Below are positions 1 to 6,980 of a stretch of 15,384 nt of DNA, piece after piece (within the stretch, counting starts at the first letter, position 1; the number at the start of each line of letters is the position of its first letter). A program made the translations under genes and the position numbers. The DNA is from CAYXRS01 sp964636485 (GTDB taxonomy: Bacteria; Gemmatimonadota; Gemmatimonadetes; Gemmatimonadales; Gemmatimonadaceae), in assembly GCA_964636485.1 (NCBI GenBank), contig CAZWSO010000056.1, positions 1-15,384 on the forward strand, given 5' to 3'. The notes beneath the pieces were generated by a model that saw only the letters and a list, made by a program, of their open reading frames with translations, was not told the DNA's origin and ran no database searches.

Positions 1-91
1 ACCACCCCCACTGACTTCCCAGCGGTCCCGCCAACAGCAGCAGCAGCGCGGCGAAGACGGCCACCGCGCCAATGATCACCGTCATCGGCAT
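1..91 (-). CDS. Small membrane-anchored protein, N-terminal fragment (runs off left edge)
   Basis: Reading leftward from an ATG at 91, 30 codons stay open to the window edge. They encode a short polar start followed by a strongly hydrophobic stretch rich in Ala and Leu (GAVAVFAALLLLLAG), then Gly-Ser-Gln-Trp. This is what an N-terminal membrane anchor or single-helix protein looks like. A good ribosome binding site (AGGAG, 10 nt upstream) supports the ATG at 91. A second in-frame ATG at 124 also has a GGAG about 8 nt away and would add 11 residues. I prefer 91 because 92-117 also occurs as the end of the BON gene plus intergenic DNA near 10620-10645, in a different reading frame. The family cannot be recognised from 30 residues. 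Confidence 0.45.
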   Translation of the reverse strand, partial: MPMTVIIGAVAVFAALLLLLAGPLGSQWGW

Positions 92-117
92 GCGTCGTTC
101 ACTCCTGGCAGGCGACT
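77..117. repeat. 41-bp near-repeat, copy 1 (partner at 10605-10645)
   Basis: Position-by-position comparison gives 34 of 41 identical bases to 10605-10645, in the same orientation and without gaps. The core cactcctggc is shared exactly. Here the repeat covers the ribosome binding site and the first codons of the left-edge membrane protein. At the other copy it covers the 3' end of the BON gene and the first bases behind it. It may be a relic of a duplicated gene junction. Confidence 0.5.
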
Positions 118-124
118 GTTCCAT

Positions 125-579
125 AATGACCGCTCCGGTAGCGGACGCTAATCTCCGAGGTGCTGGACTGCCCGGGATGTCCCGGCCTTCACGGTAGCGG
201 CAGACTCCGAGGCGCTGAACTGCAAGGGGTCCTGATCTCGACGAAGTTACCTGCTTGATTCGCCCCGCGCACGCCCCCGACCGGCGGAGCATGAGCTGTG
301 CTCATGTATCGCGGGCGCGGGTGAAGAGGTCGGGGTAACTGAACTTCGCTACTTTTGGTGCCTGAGCTACAGGGTGGTCGGTACTGGGAGAAGATGAACT
401 GCGGACCTTGGAGTGTGGATGGGTGGCAATCCAGATGGTGTCGAGCTGATGTGCTGAGCCGGTGGAGTAGCCGGTAGTGCGAAAAGAGCCGATCCACATC
501 TCACCTTATGATCCACTCTGGCCGCGCCGGTTCGCTCGATGAACTACCATGAAAGGAACGCTCAAATAGAGGGAGCGCC
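125..579. other. Gene-poor intergenic region before the thioredoxin-like gene
   Basis: About 455 bases without a convincing gene. Minus-strand open frames at 189-497 and 302-499 have no ribosome binding site and Ser/Pro/Arg-rich translations with no recognisable domain. The stretch holds the direct repeat at 136-223 and a perfect 7-bp stem with a 3-nt loop at 290-306 (CATGAGC, TGT, GCTCATG). By eye, about 300-560 is less GC-rich than the neighbouring genes. I see no convincing -35/-10 pair for the gene starting at 580. Confidence 0.5.
136..223. repeat. Degenerate direct repeat, two units about 52-56 bp apart
   Basis: The string cggtagcgg occurs at 136-144 and 192-200. It is followed in both units by a 19-bp near-copy (153-171 and 205-223) that differs at only two positions; the core of the second part is ctccgagg. 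The units are spaced slightly differently (17 versus 13 bp between the two parts). The repeat is intergenic. It could be a decayed duplication or paired protein-binding sites; nothing in the sequence decides which. Confidence 0.45.
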
Positions 580-864
580 ATGACAGAAGCGCGGAGCGAC
601 GAACGCCGACTTGTCTACGTCACGAAGGCCGGTTGTGCCGTTTGCCGCGAGAAGACGCCGGTCGCAGAGCAGATCGCAGCGAATCTCGATCTCGAGCTCG
701 AGAGAGTGGACAGCGACACGGAGGAGGGGGCGGCGCGGGCCGAGGAGCTCAGGGTGCGTGGTGTGCCGACGCTCGCGCTCATCCAGGGTGAGCGCGTTCC
801 GTTCCGACTGCTTGGCCGGATGATCACGCCCGAGGCGGTCGACTACTTCCTCTCCAGGGAGTGA
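580..864 (+). CDS. Thioredoxin-fold CxxC protein
   Basis: 94 residues, the size of a minimal thioredoxin/glutaredoxin domain. The first beta strand (LVYVTKAGC) leads into a CAVC active-site motif (Cys19, Cys22). The cis-proline that faces the active site in this fold is in GVPT (Pro63), and a C-terminal helix follows. There is no signal peptide, so the protein should be cytoplasmic. Such proteins carry out thiol-disulfide exchange or act as small reductases; the partner cannot be inferred here. The ATG at 580 is preceded by GAGGGA at a suitable distance. A gap of about 150 nt to the next gene makes co-transcription possible but uncertain. The fold is secure; the exact subfamily (glutaredoxin-like or thioredoxin_9-like) is not. 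Confidence 0.85.
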   Translation: MTEARSDERRLVYVTKAGCAVCREKTPVAEQIAANLDLELERVDSDTEEGAARAEELRVRGVPTLALIQGERVPFRLLGRMITPEAVDYFLSRE

Positions 865-1017
865 CCTGTTTGAGCCGCCGCTTATCGATGAGCTCTGCAT
901 AGCCCGCACAACCCTAAACGCTTAGATTGGACCTCGAAGTTCTCCGGCGTGCGGGCACCCCCTGCACGTACGATTCCCGCAGCACCCACCATCCAGAGGC
1001 GGGAGGAGACCGTGGCC

Positions 1018-1449
1018 ATGAACACGCAGCGTGTCGTAATTGGAGGCGTCGCCGCCGGCGTCACAATCTTCGTGCTGGACTTCATAATCAACGGTTTGCT
1101 GCTCGGCGACCGGTGGCGCCAGGAGATGGAGGCATTGAACCCGGCGTTGGTCGCCGCGACCGAGCGCCCCGCCGCAATCGCAGGATTCGCGGTAATGGAC
1201 ATCCTCCTCGGGATCCTCCTCGTTTGGCTGTACGCCGCGATCCGGCCACGCTTTGGTGCAGGCCCGAAGACTGCCGTACTCGCGGGGCTGTACTTCTGGG
1301 CGTTCGGCGCGGTGATGTGGATGGGGTTTTCCGTGCTTGGGATGTTCTCGTGGGAGATCTACCTCATCGGCACGCTCACCTGGGTGGTGGTCGCCATTGC
1401 GGCGGCATACGTGGGCGGGATGCTGTACAAGGAGGAAGCCAGCGGGTAA
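1018..1449 (+). CDS. Four-helix integral membrane protein, function unknown
   Basis: 143 residues with four predicted membrane helices at about 7-29, 53-75, 84-107 and 113-135. Between helices 1 and 2 lies a polar segment containing GDRWRQEME and a short NPAL motif. I recall many unnamed bacterial proteins with this layout (a GGVxAG first helix, then DFxxNGxLLGDRW), but none has a role known to me. The ATG at 1018 is chosen over upstream GTG codons at 949 and 1012 because GGGAGGAG sits about 9 nt before it and helix 1 then begins near the N-terminus. The next gene starts about 100 nt downstream on the same strand. No catalytic motif is visible. Confidence 0.8.
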   Translation: MNTQRVVIGGVAAGVTIFVLDFIINGLLLGDRWRQEMEALNPALVAATERPAAIAGFAVMDILLGILLVWLYAAIRPRFGAGPKTAVLAGLYFWAFGAVMWMGFSVLGMFSWEIYLIGTLTWVVVAIAAAYVGGMLYKEEASG

Positions 1450-1552
1450 GCCGGGCAGGCTCTTCCCGCTCCGGCCCAACTGGTTCGCACCAGTCTCCTC
1501 GTGGCCGAATATCGCGAAGCGTCGGACCGCGGCCCGAGAGGAGGGTATTGGC

Positions 1553-1963
1553 GTGCCCGTTCGTCTGATGCGCCCCGGCGAGCTTTCCGAAGTAATGGAC
1601 ATGGTGCGCGCGCTATGGCCGACGGCTGGGAAATACGACTTTGCCGACGAGACTGTGTTCGTTTGGGAGCGTCCGGCCGGCGGCCTGGGCGGGTTCGTCT
1701 CCTTTTCCCTCCGGCCGTGGGCGGAGGGGTGTGACTCCACGCCGGTACCGTACATCGAAGGCTGGTGGGTGGCCCCGGATCTACGGCGGGGCGGGGTGGG
1801 TCGAGAACTGATACGAACGGTCGAGCGATGGTGCAGGGAACATGGCTACCTGGAGCTCGGCTCCGACGTCGAGATGGAGAACTCCGCAAGTTTGGACGCG
1901 CACGTCGCGCTTGGCTTCGAGCGGACGCTTCGGCTGCAGTTCTTCCGTAAGCGGCTGGTGTAA
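1553..1963 (+). CDS. GNAT acetyltransferase, aminoglycoside 6'-N-acetyltransferase (AAC(6')-I)-like
   Basis: 136 residues, close to the roughly 145 of chromosomal AAC(6')-I enzymes. These transfer acetyl from acetyl-CoA to the 6'-amino group of aminoglycosides. The acetyl-CoA loop is VAPDLRRGGVGRELI (residues 73-87). Before it lies a beta strand, PVPYIEGWWV, matching the PVGFLEGIYV region I remember from AAC(6')-Ig-type proteins. After it, ELGSDVEMEN and the HVALGFERT strand match the SDxxxxN...HxxLGFxET region, with Asp105 in the place of the conserved substrate-side Asp. The start is a GTG at 1553 with AGGAGG about 8 nt upstream; the longer open frame from 1337 overlaps the previous gene. 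Substrate assignment is inference: many soil homologues do not confer resistance. Confidence 0.78.
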   Translation: MPVRLMRPGELSEVMDMVRALWPTAGKYDFADETVFVWERPAGGLGGFVSFSLRPWAEGCDSTPVPYIEGWWVAPDLRRGGVGRELIRTVERWCREHGYLELGSDVEMENSASLDAHVALGFERTLRLQFFRKRLV

Positions 1964-2187
1964 GGCAACTGCTGGCGCGGCTCGAGGAACGCCCGGGCCA
2001 GTGGGCCGCTCCCCAGCTTTACGCTGTGCTCGGCGATACCGACCGTGCGGTTGCCGACCTTGAGCAACGGCTCCGTTGGCATCCGCGCCGTTTCAGCATC
2101 AGGCTTCGGTGTCTAGAAGTGTACAGGATGTTGCGCGACGAACCGCGCGTGAGAGAGATGGTCCGGAAGATTGGCTATCCCAGCTGA
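1951..2187 (+). pseudogene. C-terminal remnant of a TPR-type protein (5' truncated)
   Basis: Immediately behind the acetyltransferase, in a different frame, an open stretch follows a stop at 1948-1950 and ends with TGA at 2185-2187. It has no ATG or GTG near its beginning. The translation is coherent: a helix-turn-helix unit (LYAVLGDTDRAVADLEQRL), then RFSIRLRCLEVYRMLRDEPR and a final VREMVRKIGYP. This matches how TPR domains of BTAD regulators, adenylate cyclases and kinases usually end, including the LLGDSGQALDLL...LRRHPTFRALL end of the regulator at 4349-6931. I read it as the tail of a lost gene. It could instead be a functional small ORF with a non-canonical start, but none is visible. 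Confidence 0.5.
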
Positions 2188-2189
2188 CG

Positions 2190-2208
2190 CGTTGCTGGGA
2201 CCGCAACG
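2190..2208 (+). terminator. Stem-loop just after the TPR remnant (weak terminator candidate)
   Basis: CGTTGC, a 7-nt loop (tgggacc), then GCAACG gives a perfect 6-bp stem beginning 3 nt after the remnant's stop. No clear T-run follows, so intrinsic termination is uncertain. It may mark the original 3' end of the lost gene. Confidence 0.35.
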
Positions 2209-2244
2209 GTCGCGCCCGTTTCGAGCGCGAAGCCGCACCGCGTC

Positions 2245-2282
2245 GGCGCTGAACCACCGGACCGAAGCGCCGCACAGGCGCT
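2245..2282. terminator. Alternative stem-loops between convergent genes
   Basis: Three mutually complementary 6-mers lie in a row: GGCGCT (2245-2250), AGCGCC (2266-2271) and GGCGCT (2277-2282). The middle arm can pair with either neighbour. The tight version has a 5-nt loop and overlaps the stop codon of the minus-strand membrane gene. There is no U-tract on either strand, so a bidirectional terminator is only a possibility. Confidence 0.3.
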
Positions 2283-3234
2283 AGACTGAGGGGCTCGCCG
2301 TCGCGACCACCTGACGAAGGCGCGGATGCCTGAGCCACAGCCATGTGCCCATGGCCGCGATGGCGATCACATTAGCGGTCACGACCGCGAACAGTCCGAG
2401 CGCGTCCAGCACCCACAGCCCCATGGCTCCAACGATCCCGAGGAAAAGTGCCTCCAGCATGATGAACGCGAGGACCGCAAAGAGCCACATCTGCGGCGCG
2501 CGTTCCACTCGGTCGGCGACCCACTCGAGCGCGGTGCCCACGGCCGCGAACACGAGCAGATGGAGCAGCGTGTAAGCGGCCACGATCTCGAGCGTGACCC
2601 TCACGTCGTCGGGGCTCTGCGCACCGAGAAAGAACACAGCTCCGAGCGCCGCGGGCGTGAACAGGGGACGTCCCGCGATGACGTCGACTCCGAACATCCA
2701 TAGTGCCACCGCTGCCGCACCGATCGCTCCCGTCACCAATCCCCGCTCGAGAAGCGGCAAATGCCGGACGTTGCCGATTCCGAGCATCGTCTGGGCGTCC
2801 ATCGCGCGATGCAGGTAAGCCATCATCGCCATCCCGCTGGCGAGGTTCGCAATGAGCACATGCACCGCCGGCAGCACGCCCAGTACGTCGGTACCCGTCA
2901 GAAGCAGCGCGCCGTAGTGCACTCCATTGAGAACGATGAGACCGAACAGCCCTCCGAGCAGCAGCCCCGGGGAGACGTCAGCCACCCGCAGCAACGCGGC
3001 CGCGCCCATGCCGAGTGTCGCGAAAACCGCAAAGTGGATGATCGTGTACGAAACGACGAGGAGAATGCCGGGCTCCGGCGACGCGCCAAGAAGCGCGCTG
3101 GCCAGCAAGGCGGGAGTTCGCAGCGGTTCCGCCATCACGAGATCCACCACCAGGAACCAGAGTGCGACGATCAGTCCTGCCAGGATGCCGGCGATGGCGC
3201 CGTGCACGAGTGTGTGTGACCTGGATGACGGCAT
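2281..3234 (-). CDS. Internally duplicated multi-pass membrane protein, function unknown
   Basis: 317 residues, almost wholly hydrophobic, with about eight membrane helices. The protein is two homologous halves (about residues 9-143 and 164-303). GILAGLIVALWFLVVDLVM, then RTPALLASALL, in the first half matches GAIGAAAVALWMFGVDVIA, then FTPAALGAVFF, in the second. YTIIHFAVFATLGMG matches YTLLHLLVFAAVGTA. Each half keeps the pattern of a helix with ALW and VD, a TPA loop and a YTxxH helix, so the conserved Asp and His may matter. The ATG at 3234 is chosen over much longer upstream extensions because GGAGG lies 7 nt before it and the extra N-terminal sequence is low-quality. I do not recognise a named family. 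The 236 bases upstream (3235-3470) hold no gene or clear promoter that I can see. Confidence 0.82.
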   Translation of the reverse strand: MPSSRSHTLVHGAIAGILAGLIVALWFLVVDLVMAEPLRTPALLASALLGASPEPGILLVVSYTIIHFAVFATLGMGAAALLRVADVSPGLLLGGLFGLIVLNGVHYGALLLTGTDVLGVLPAVHVLIANLASGMAMMAYLHRAMDAQTMLGIGNVRHLPLLERGLVTGAIGAAAVALWMFGVDVIAGRPLFTPAALGAVFFLGAQSPDDVRVTLEIVAAYTLLHLLVFAAVGTALEWVADRVERAPQMWLFAVLAFIMLEALFLGIVGAMGLWVLDALGLFAVVTANVIAIAAMGTWLWLRHPRLRQVVATASPSV

Positions 3235-3470
3235 TGTTCGCCTCCGCGCGTGTCCCGTCCCGAGTTCCGCTGCGCCCCCCACCGCACCACGATGTTCTTG
3301 CAGTGGCCACGAGGCAAGCAGGCGCGGCGAGCGCGGCGTTGTTCCGGTACAGCATCGGTCCCATGGCGGGATTACGCTGCAGATGGAGGCCTCAACCAGT
3401 GTGTTTGCTCGCCGCACCCGGCGGTGTTTGCGGCGACGCTCATGATTTGAGTATTGGCGCGGGCTTCCCG

Positions 3471-4217
3471 TCAGAGGAGGCGAAGCGAGTACTGTGCCCG
3501 GGGCTTGAGCCCCAGCTCCCGCCGCAGCTCGTTCTCCCGCTGCATGACGCACGACTCGAGATCGGGCTGACCCGGAGCCGGATCGGAGCAATTGCCCGTG
3601 TAGTCGCCGGCTTCCACGATCGGGATCAGGTGGCCCCATAGCTCGTGGATGAGCATCGCGTCCGTAGTCGCATTCATCCACCGGCGCGCTCTGCCTCGTC
3701 CGATCCCGAGTGGCGCACGCCAACGCGTCGCGCCGCGGATCCTGTCGAGGTGCACCCGAATGACGATCAGACTGATCTGCGGCGAACCGACATCGGGCGT
3801 ATGAATGAGAAAGTCTGCGACGCGGTCGTTACCCATTTGCAAGCCGAGTGATAGCCGTTCCGCTACCAGGTCCCGCACCTGATCCGGTGTGCCGATGACG
3901 ATCGGAATTGACCCTTGCCTCGCGCGCGACATCGCGGCGCCAAAGCGCGGCGATCGCTGCTCCAGCAGCTCGATCCGCGCGGCAAGGTAGGCGTCACGAA
4001 TCTCGACGCCGCCTGCTGTCAGGACCGTTTCGGGGGGCTCCGGCGACAGTTCATTAGCTTCGCTGTCGGTGGAGGCGAGCAGCCCCGAGGCAGCAGCGGC
4101 ACAAGCCGATCGGCTCATGAGACGTATGAGCGCCGCGCTGCGTCTGCGTCGCGAACGTCTGGGGACTGGCGGTGTTGCAGGCGCGTTGGGCGGGGGTGCG
4201 GATGGAGAGTCGTGCAT
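3471..4217 (-). CDS. Putative M91-like metallopeptidase-type protein with HELWGH motif
   Basis: 248 residues. The N-terminus is Pro- and Arg-rich, then weakly hydrophobic (residues 28-49), perhaps an atypical signal or anchor. Residues 188-200 read MLIHELWGHLIPI: a His-Glu pair and a second His, one residue further than in canonical HExxH. Next comes a Cys pair (210, 223) flanking DPAPGQPDLES, then RENELRRELGLKPR and a Tyr. The ending resembles the EN-x-x-RxELGL-x-xR-xxY end of M91/NleD-type zinc peptidases and related effector domains, as I remember them. Catalytic activity is uncertain because of the HExxxH spacing. The ATG at 4217 is preferred over 4265 because GAGGA lies about 8 nt before it. 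The gene is divergent from the BTAD regulator across about 130 bp, which suggests shared control. Confidence 0.65.
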   Translation of the reverse strand: MHDSPSAPPPNAPATPPVPRRSRRRRSAALIRLMSRSACAAAASGLLASTDSEANELSPEPPETVLTAGGVEIRDAYLAARIELLEQRSPRFGAAMSRARQGSIPIVIGTPDQVRDLVAERLSLGLQMGNDRVADFLIHTPDVGSPQISLIVIRVHLDRIRGATRWRAPLGIGRGRARRWMNATTDAMLIHELWGHLIPIVEAGDYTGNCSDPAPGQPDLESCVMQRENELRRELGLKPRAQYSLRLL

Positions 4218-4247
4218 GACCGGCTTCCTCGGGTTGAACCGGGGTAG

Positions 4248-4285
4248 CCTGGGCGCCCAGGACATCTGGTGCCGTTCGGTACCGA
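4248..4285. promoter_or_regulatory. Two palindromes in the divergent promoter region (operator candidates)
   Basis: 4248-4261 is a perfect 14-bp palindrome (CCTGGGCGCCCAGG). 4276-4285 is a perfect 10-bp palindrome (TCGGTACCGA). Both lie between the minus-strand HELWGH gene and the plus-strand BTAD regulator, where operators for autoregulation would be expected. A possible -10 element for the regulator, TATCTT, follows at about 4289, but its -35 is poor. Binding is inferred from position and symmetry only. Confidence 0.4.
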
Positions 4286-4348
4286 GGTTATCTTGGCCCC
4301 AGTAAGCCAGCGTCCTGTCTCCTGGACGTCCCCTTACCGTCTCCTGCT

Positions 4349-6931
4349 GTGAAGGTCCCCGTGGCGCCGAGCGCCCCGCCGCGTTCTCACGTGCTCCGAC
4401 TGCGCCTTCTGGGTCCGGTCGAGTTCACCCAGCCCGATGGAACGCCGCTAGGCGCGATCCTGGCGCAGCCCAAACGGCTGGCGCTGCTGGCGTTTCTCGC
4501 GCTCAGCAACGGCGGAGGGTTTCAGCGGCGCGACGTACTGCTGAACCTGTTTTGGCCAGAGTTCGAGCAGGAGCGCGCGCGTGCGGCGCTCCGTCGTGCG
4601 CTGTATTTCCTTCGCAAGTCGTTGGGCGATGGGGTCATCATCCCGCGCGGTGACGAAGAGGTCGCGTTGGCCCCCGAGCGGATCTGGTGCGATGTGGTCG
4701 CCCTGCGGGCGGCGGTGGACGCGGGCCAGCTCGAGGAGGCGCTGGAGCTCTACGGGGGCGACCTGCTCCCCGGGTTCTTCATCCCCGACGCGTCCGATTT
4801 CGAGCGCTGGCTGGAGGCGGAGCGTCGTCAGCTGAGGCTGCTCGCGGCCCGGACGGCCGCCACGCTATCAGAGCGTGCCGAGGCTGCCGGAGATCTCGAG
4901 GAGGCAGCGCGTCGTGCGCACGTGGTGCTCGCTTTGGATGCGCAGTCCGAGCCAGTGTTTCGACGCCTCGTTGGTCTGCTGCATCGTCGGGGCGATCGGG
5001 CGGGGATCGCCCGCGCCTACGAGCTGTGGAGACGGCGGCTTGACGAGGAGTACAGCATCGAGCCTTCCGCGGAGACGCAGCGGACGATCGCGACGCTGAT
5101 GGCAGATGGAGGCGATGCTGTCGAAGCGAGCCGGACGCCGTCCGCGGCGCTTTCCCCCGCCGTTGCCAGGCCCGATACGCAAGGGCCCCTGTCTCCCGCC
5201 ATTGCCACAGCTCCCCCGGTCGCGCGCGCGACGTGGCGATCACGGCGCGGGCCCGCGTGGGCGGCTGCACTGATCGCTCTCGCCGCCCTGCTGGCCGCAG
5301 CCCTGTTCGTAAACGGCGGATCGGAGCTGAGGCGCGACCGCGTGCTCGTCACCGTCTTCGAGAACCACACTGGCCTTCCGGCGCTCGACCCGGTCGGTCG
5401 GATGGCCGCGGACTGGATTGCGCGGGGGCTCATGCTCACCGGTAATGTCGAGGTGATTTCAGCGACGTCGGCGCTTCTTGCTGTAACTGATGACGAAAGT
5501 CCAGACGTTCGGGCGATGGCGCGTCAGGCCGGTACGGGAACGGTGGTGTCCGGCGCATACTATTTGGAGAGCGGCGTGCTTCGCATGCAGGCCCACATAA
5601 CTGACGCGGCGCGCGGAAGGCTGTTGCATACTCTGGATCCGATCAGAGTGCCGCCGGACAGCGCTACCGCTGGAGCCGAGCTGCTGCGCCAGCGGATATC
5701 CGGAGCGCTGGCGGCGCGTTTCGACTGGTCCGCCGAGTGGACCGAGCTCACGCGCCGCGTGCAGCCACCAACCTACGCAGCGTACGCGGAGTTTGTGGAA
5801 GGCCGGGACCTGTTCTCGGGCAGCATGTTCCAGGTCAACCAGATCGCGCTGGCCGCCGAGCGCTTCGAACGGGCGTGGGCGCTCGATACTACGTTCTATA
5901 TCGCTCGCCTCTATGCCAGCCTGATGTATCACAATCTTGGAGACGCCAGGAGAGATTCGGTACTACAGAGCGTGGCGTTTCACCGCGAGGAACTCGCGCC
6001 TGGCGAGCGCGCTCTGCTGGAGCATTTCCGGGCCGTTCAAGCCGGCGACAACGTGGCCGCGCTCCGCACCGCACGTCAGGTGAACGAGACCGCGCCCAAC
6101 TCATTGCTTGCGGGATACGCCTATTGGGCGGTGGCAAACAATCGACCTCGCGAAGCGCTGAAGGTGCACAGCCAGCTCGATACTGAACGCGGCCTGCTAA
6201 ATGGCACGGAGTACTACTGGCGCTGGCTTACCATCGCGCGGCACATGCTCGGCGACTACCGGCGCGAGCTCAGGGATGCAAGGCAGGGGCGTCTGCGAGA
6301 GCCGCAGCTAATGGGTCCGCTGTTCCAGGAGGCGAGGGCGCTCGCCGCGCTGGGCCGGACGGACGACGTCGATCGGGTGCTGGAAGAGAGTCATTCATTG
6401 CCAAAGCAGTCCTTTACGCCCGCGGCAGTGATGCTGCATACGGCAGCCGAACTGCGCGCGCACGGACATGCGGAAGCCGCGGCACGCGTGCTCGAAAGGG
6501 CGATCGCCTGGTACGACACTCGCACTGATGAAGAGCGGCGGGCGCAGCGCGAAACGCTGGCCCGCACGTTCTATGCAGCGGGGAGATGGGAGGAAGCGCG
6601 CGTGCTCTTCGAGGAACTGGCGGCGGAGCAGCCTGCGCGCGTTCAATACATCGGCTACCTGGGAACACTCGCCGCGCGGCGAGGCGATCGTGCAGAGGCA
6701 GAGAGGGTACTTGCCGTGCTCGCCTCCTTCCGCCAGCCGACTCAACCCGTTCAGACTTTGTGGCGCGCGAAGATTGCCACGCTGCTTGGCGATTCCGGGC
6801 AGGCGCTGGACCTGCTAAGAGAGGCTTTCGCCGAAGGCCTCCGCTACGACCTCTCGCTGCACGTTGATCCGGACCTCGAGTCGCTGCGTCGTCATCCGAC
6901 ATTTCGCGCATTGCTCCGCCCAAAAGGCTGA
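4349..6931 (+). CDS. Membrane-anchored BTAD-family transcriptional regulator with periplasmic TPR domain
   Basis: 860 residues. Residues 16-105 form a SARP/OmpR-type winged helix (LRLRLLGPVEF, ILAQPKRLALLAFLAL, LFWP, RAALRRALYFLRKSL). Residues 113-252 form the bacterial transcriptional activator (BTAD) helical domain (YGGDLLPGFF, FERWLEAER). After an Ala/Pro linker, one membrane helix lies at about 303-321. The remainder should be outside the cytoplasm: an alpha/beta segment (about 330-460, VLVTVFENHTGL, GTGTVVSGAYYLESG) like the CsgG/FlgO-type domain seen in this family, then TPR helices to the end. The layout is ToxR/CadC-like: DNA-binding inside, sensor outside. The start is GTG at 4349; another GTG at 4361 is possible. 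It faces the TonB-dependent receptor tail-to-tail and the HELWGH gene head-to-head. Target genes are not known. Confidence 0.9.
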   Translation: MKVPVAPSAPPRSHVLRLRLLGPVEFTQPDGTPLGAILAQPKRLALLAFLALSNGGGFQRRDVLLNLFWPEFEQERARAALRRALYFLRKSLGDGVIIPRGDEEVALAPERIWCDVVALRAAVDAGQLEEALELYGGDLLPGFFIPDASDFERWLEAERRQLRLLAARTAATLSERAEAAGDLEEAARRAHVVLALDAQSEPVFRRLVGLLHRRGDRAGIARAYELWRRRLDEEYSIEPSAETQRTIATLMADGGDAVEASRTPSAALSPAVARPDTQGPLSPAIATAPPVARATWRSRRGPAWAAALIALAALLAAALFVNGGSELRRDRVLVTVFENHTGLPALDPVGRMAADWIARGLMLTGNVEVISATSALLAVTDDESPDVRAMARQAGTGTVVSGAYYLESGVLRMQAHITDAARGRLLHTLDPIRVPPDSATAGAELLRQRISGALAARFDWSAEWTELTRRVQPPTYAAYAEFVEGRDLFSGSMFQVNQIALAAERFERAWALDTTFYIARLYASLMYHNLGDARRDSVLQSVAFHREELAPGERALLEHFRAVQAGDNVAALRTARQVNETAPNSLLAGYAYWAVANNRPREALKVHSQLDTERGLLNGTEYYWRWLTIARHMLGDYRRELRDARQGRLREPQLMGPLFQEARALAALGRTDDVDRVLEESHSLPKQSFTPAAVMLHTAAELRAHGHAEAAARVLERAIAWYDTRTDEERRAQRETLARTFYAAGRWEEARVLFEELAAEQPARVQYIGYLGTLAARRGDRAEAERVLAVLASFRQPTQPVQTLWRAKIATLLGDSGQALDLLREAFAEGLRYDLSLHVDPDLESLRRHPTFRALLRPKG

Positions 6932-6935
6932 CACA

Positions 6936-6980
6936 CCAATCGAGGTATTGGCGTTCGCGGCGCGCGATTGCTCAGAATCG
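6936..6980. terminator. Weak stem-loops between converging regulator and receptor
   Basis: CCAAT (6936-6940) pairs with ATTGG (6947-6951) across a 6-nt loop. CGATT (6965-6969) pairs with AATCG (6976-6980), spanning the receptor's stop codon. Both stems are only 5 bp and lack T-runs, so this is a low-confidence bidirectional terminator region. The two convergent stop codons are only about 40 bp apart. Confidence 0.25.

Noticed and set aside
189..499. Minus-strand open frames of 65 and 102 codons in the left gap
   Set aside because: No ribosome binding site, no recognisable domain, biased Ser/Pro/Arg composition. A decayed gene cannot be excluded.
1337..1552. Extended N-terminus of the GNAT gene
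   Set aside because: The added 72 codons overlap the membrane-protein gene and encode Arg/Trp-rich sequence; AGGAGG before the GTG at 1553 explains the start.
922..1755. Minus-strand open frame of 277 codons across the membrane-protein and GNAT genes
   Set aside because: Low-complexity Arg/Pro/Gly translation, no ribosome binding site, and it opposes two genes with clear features.
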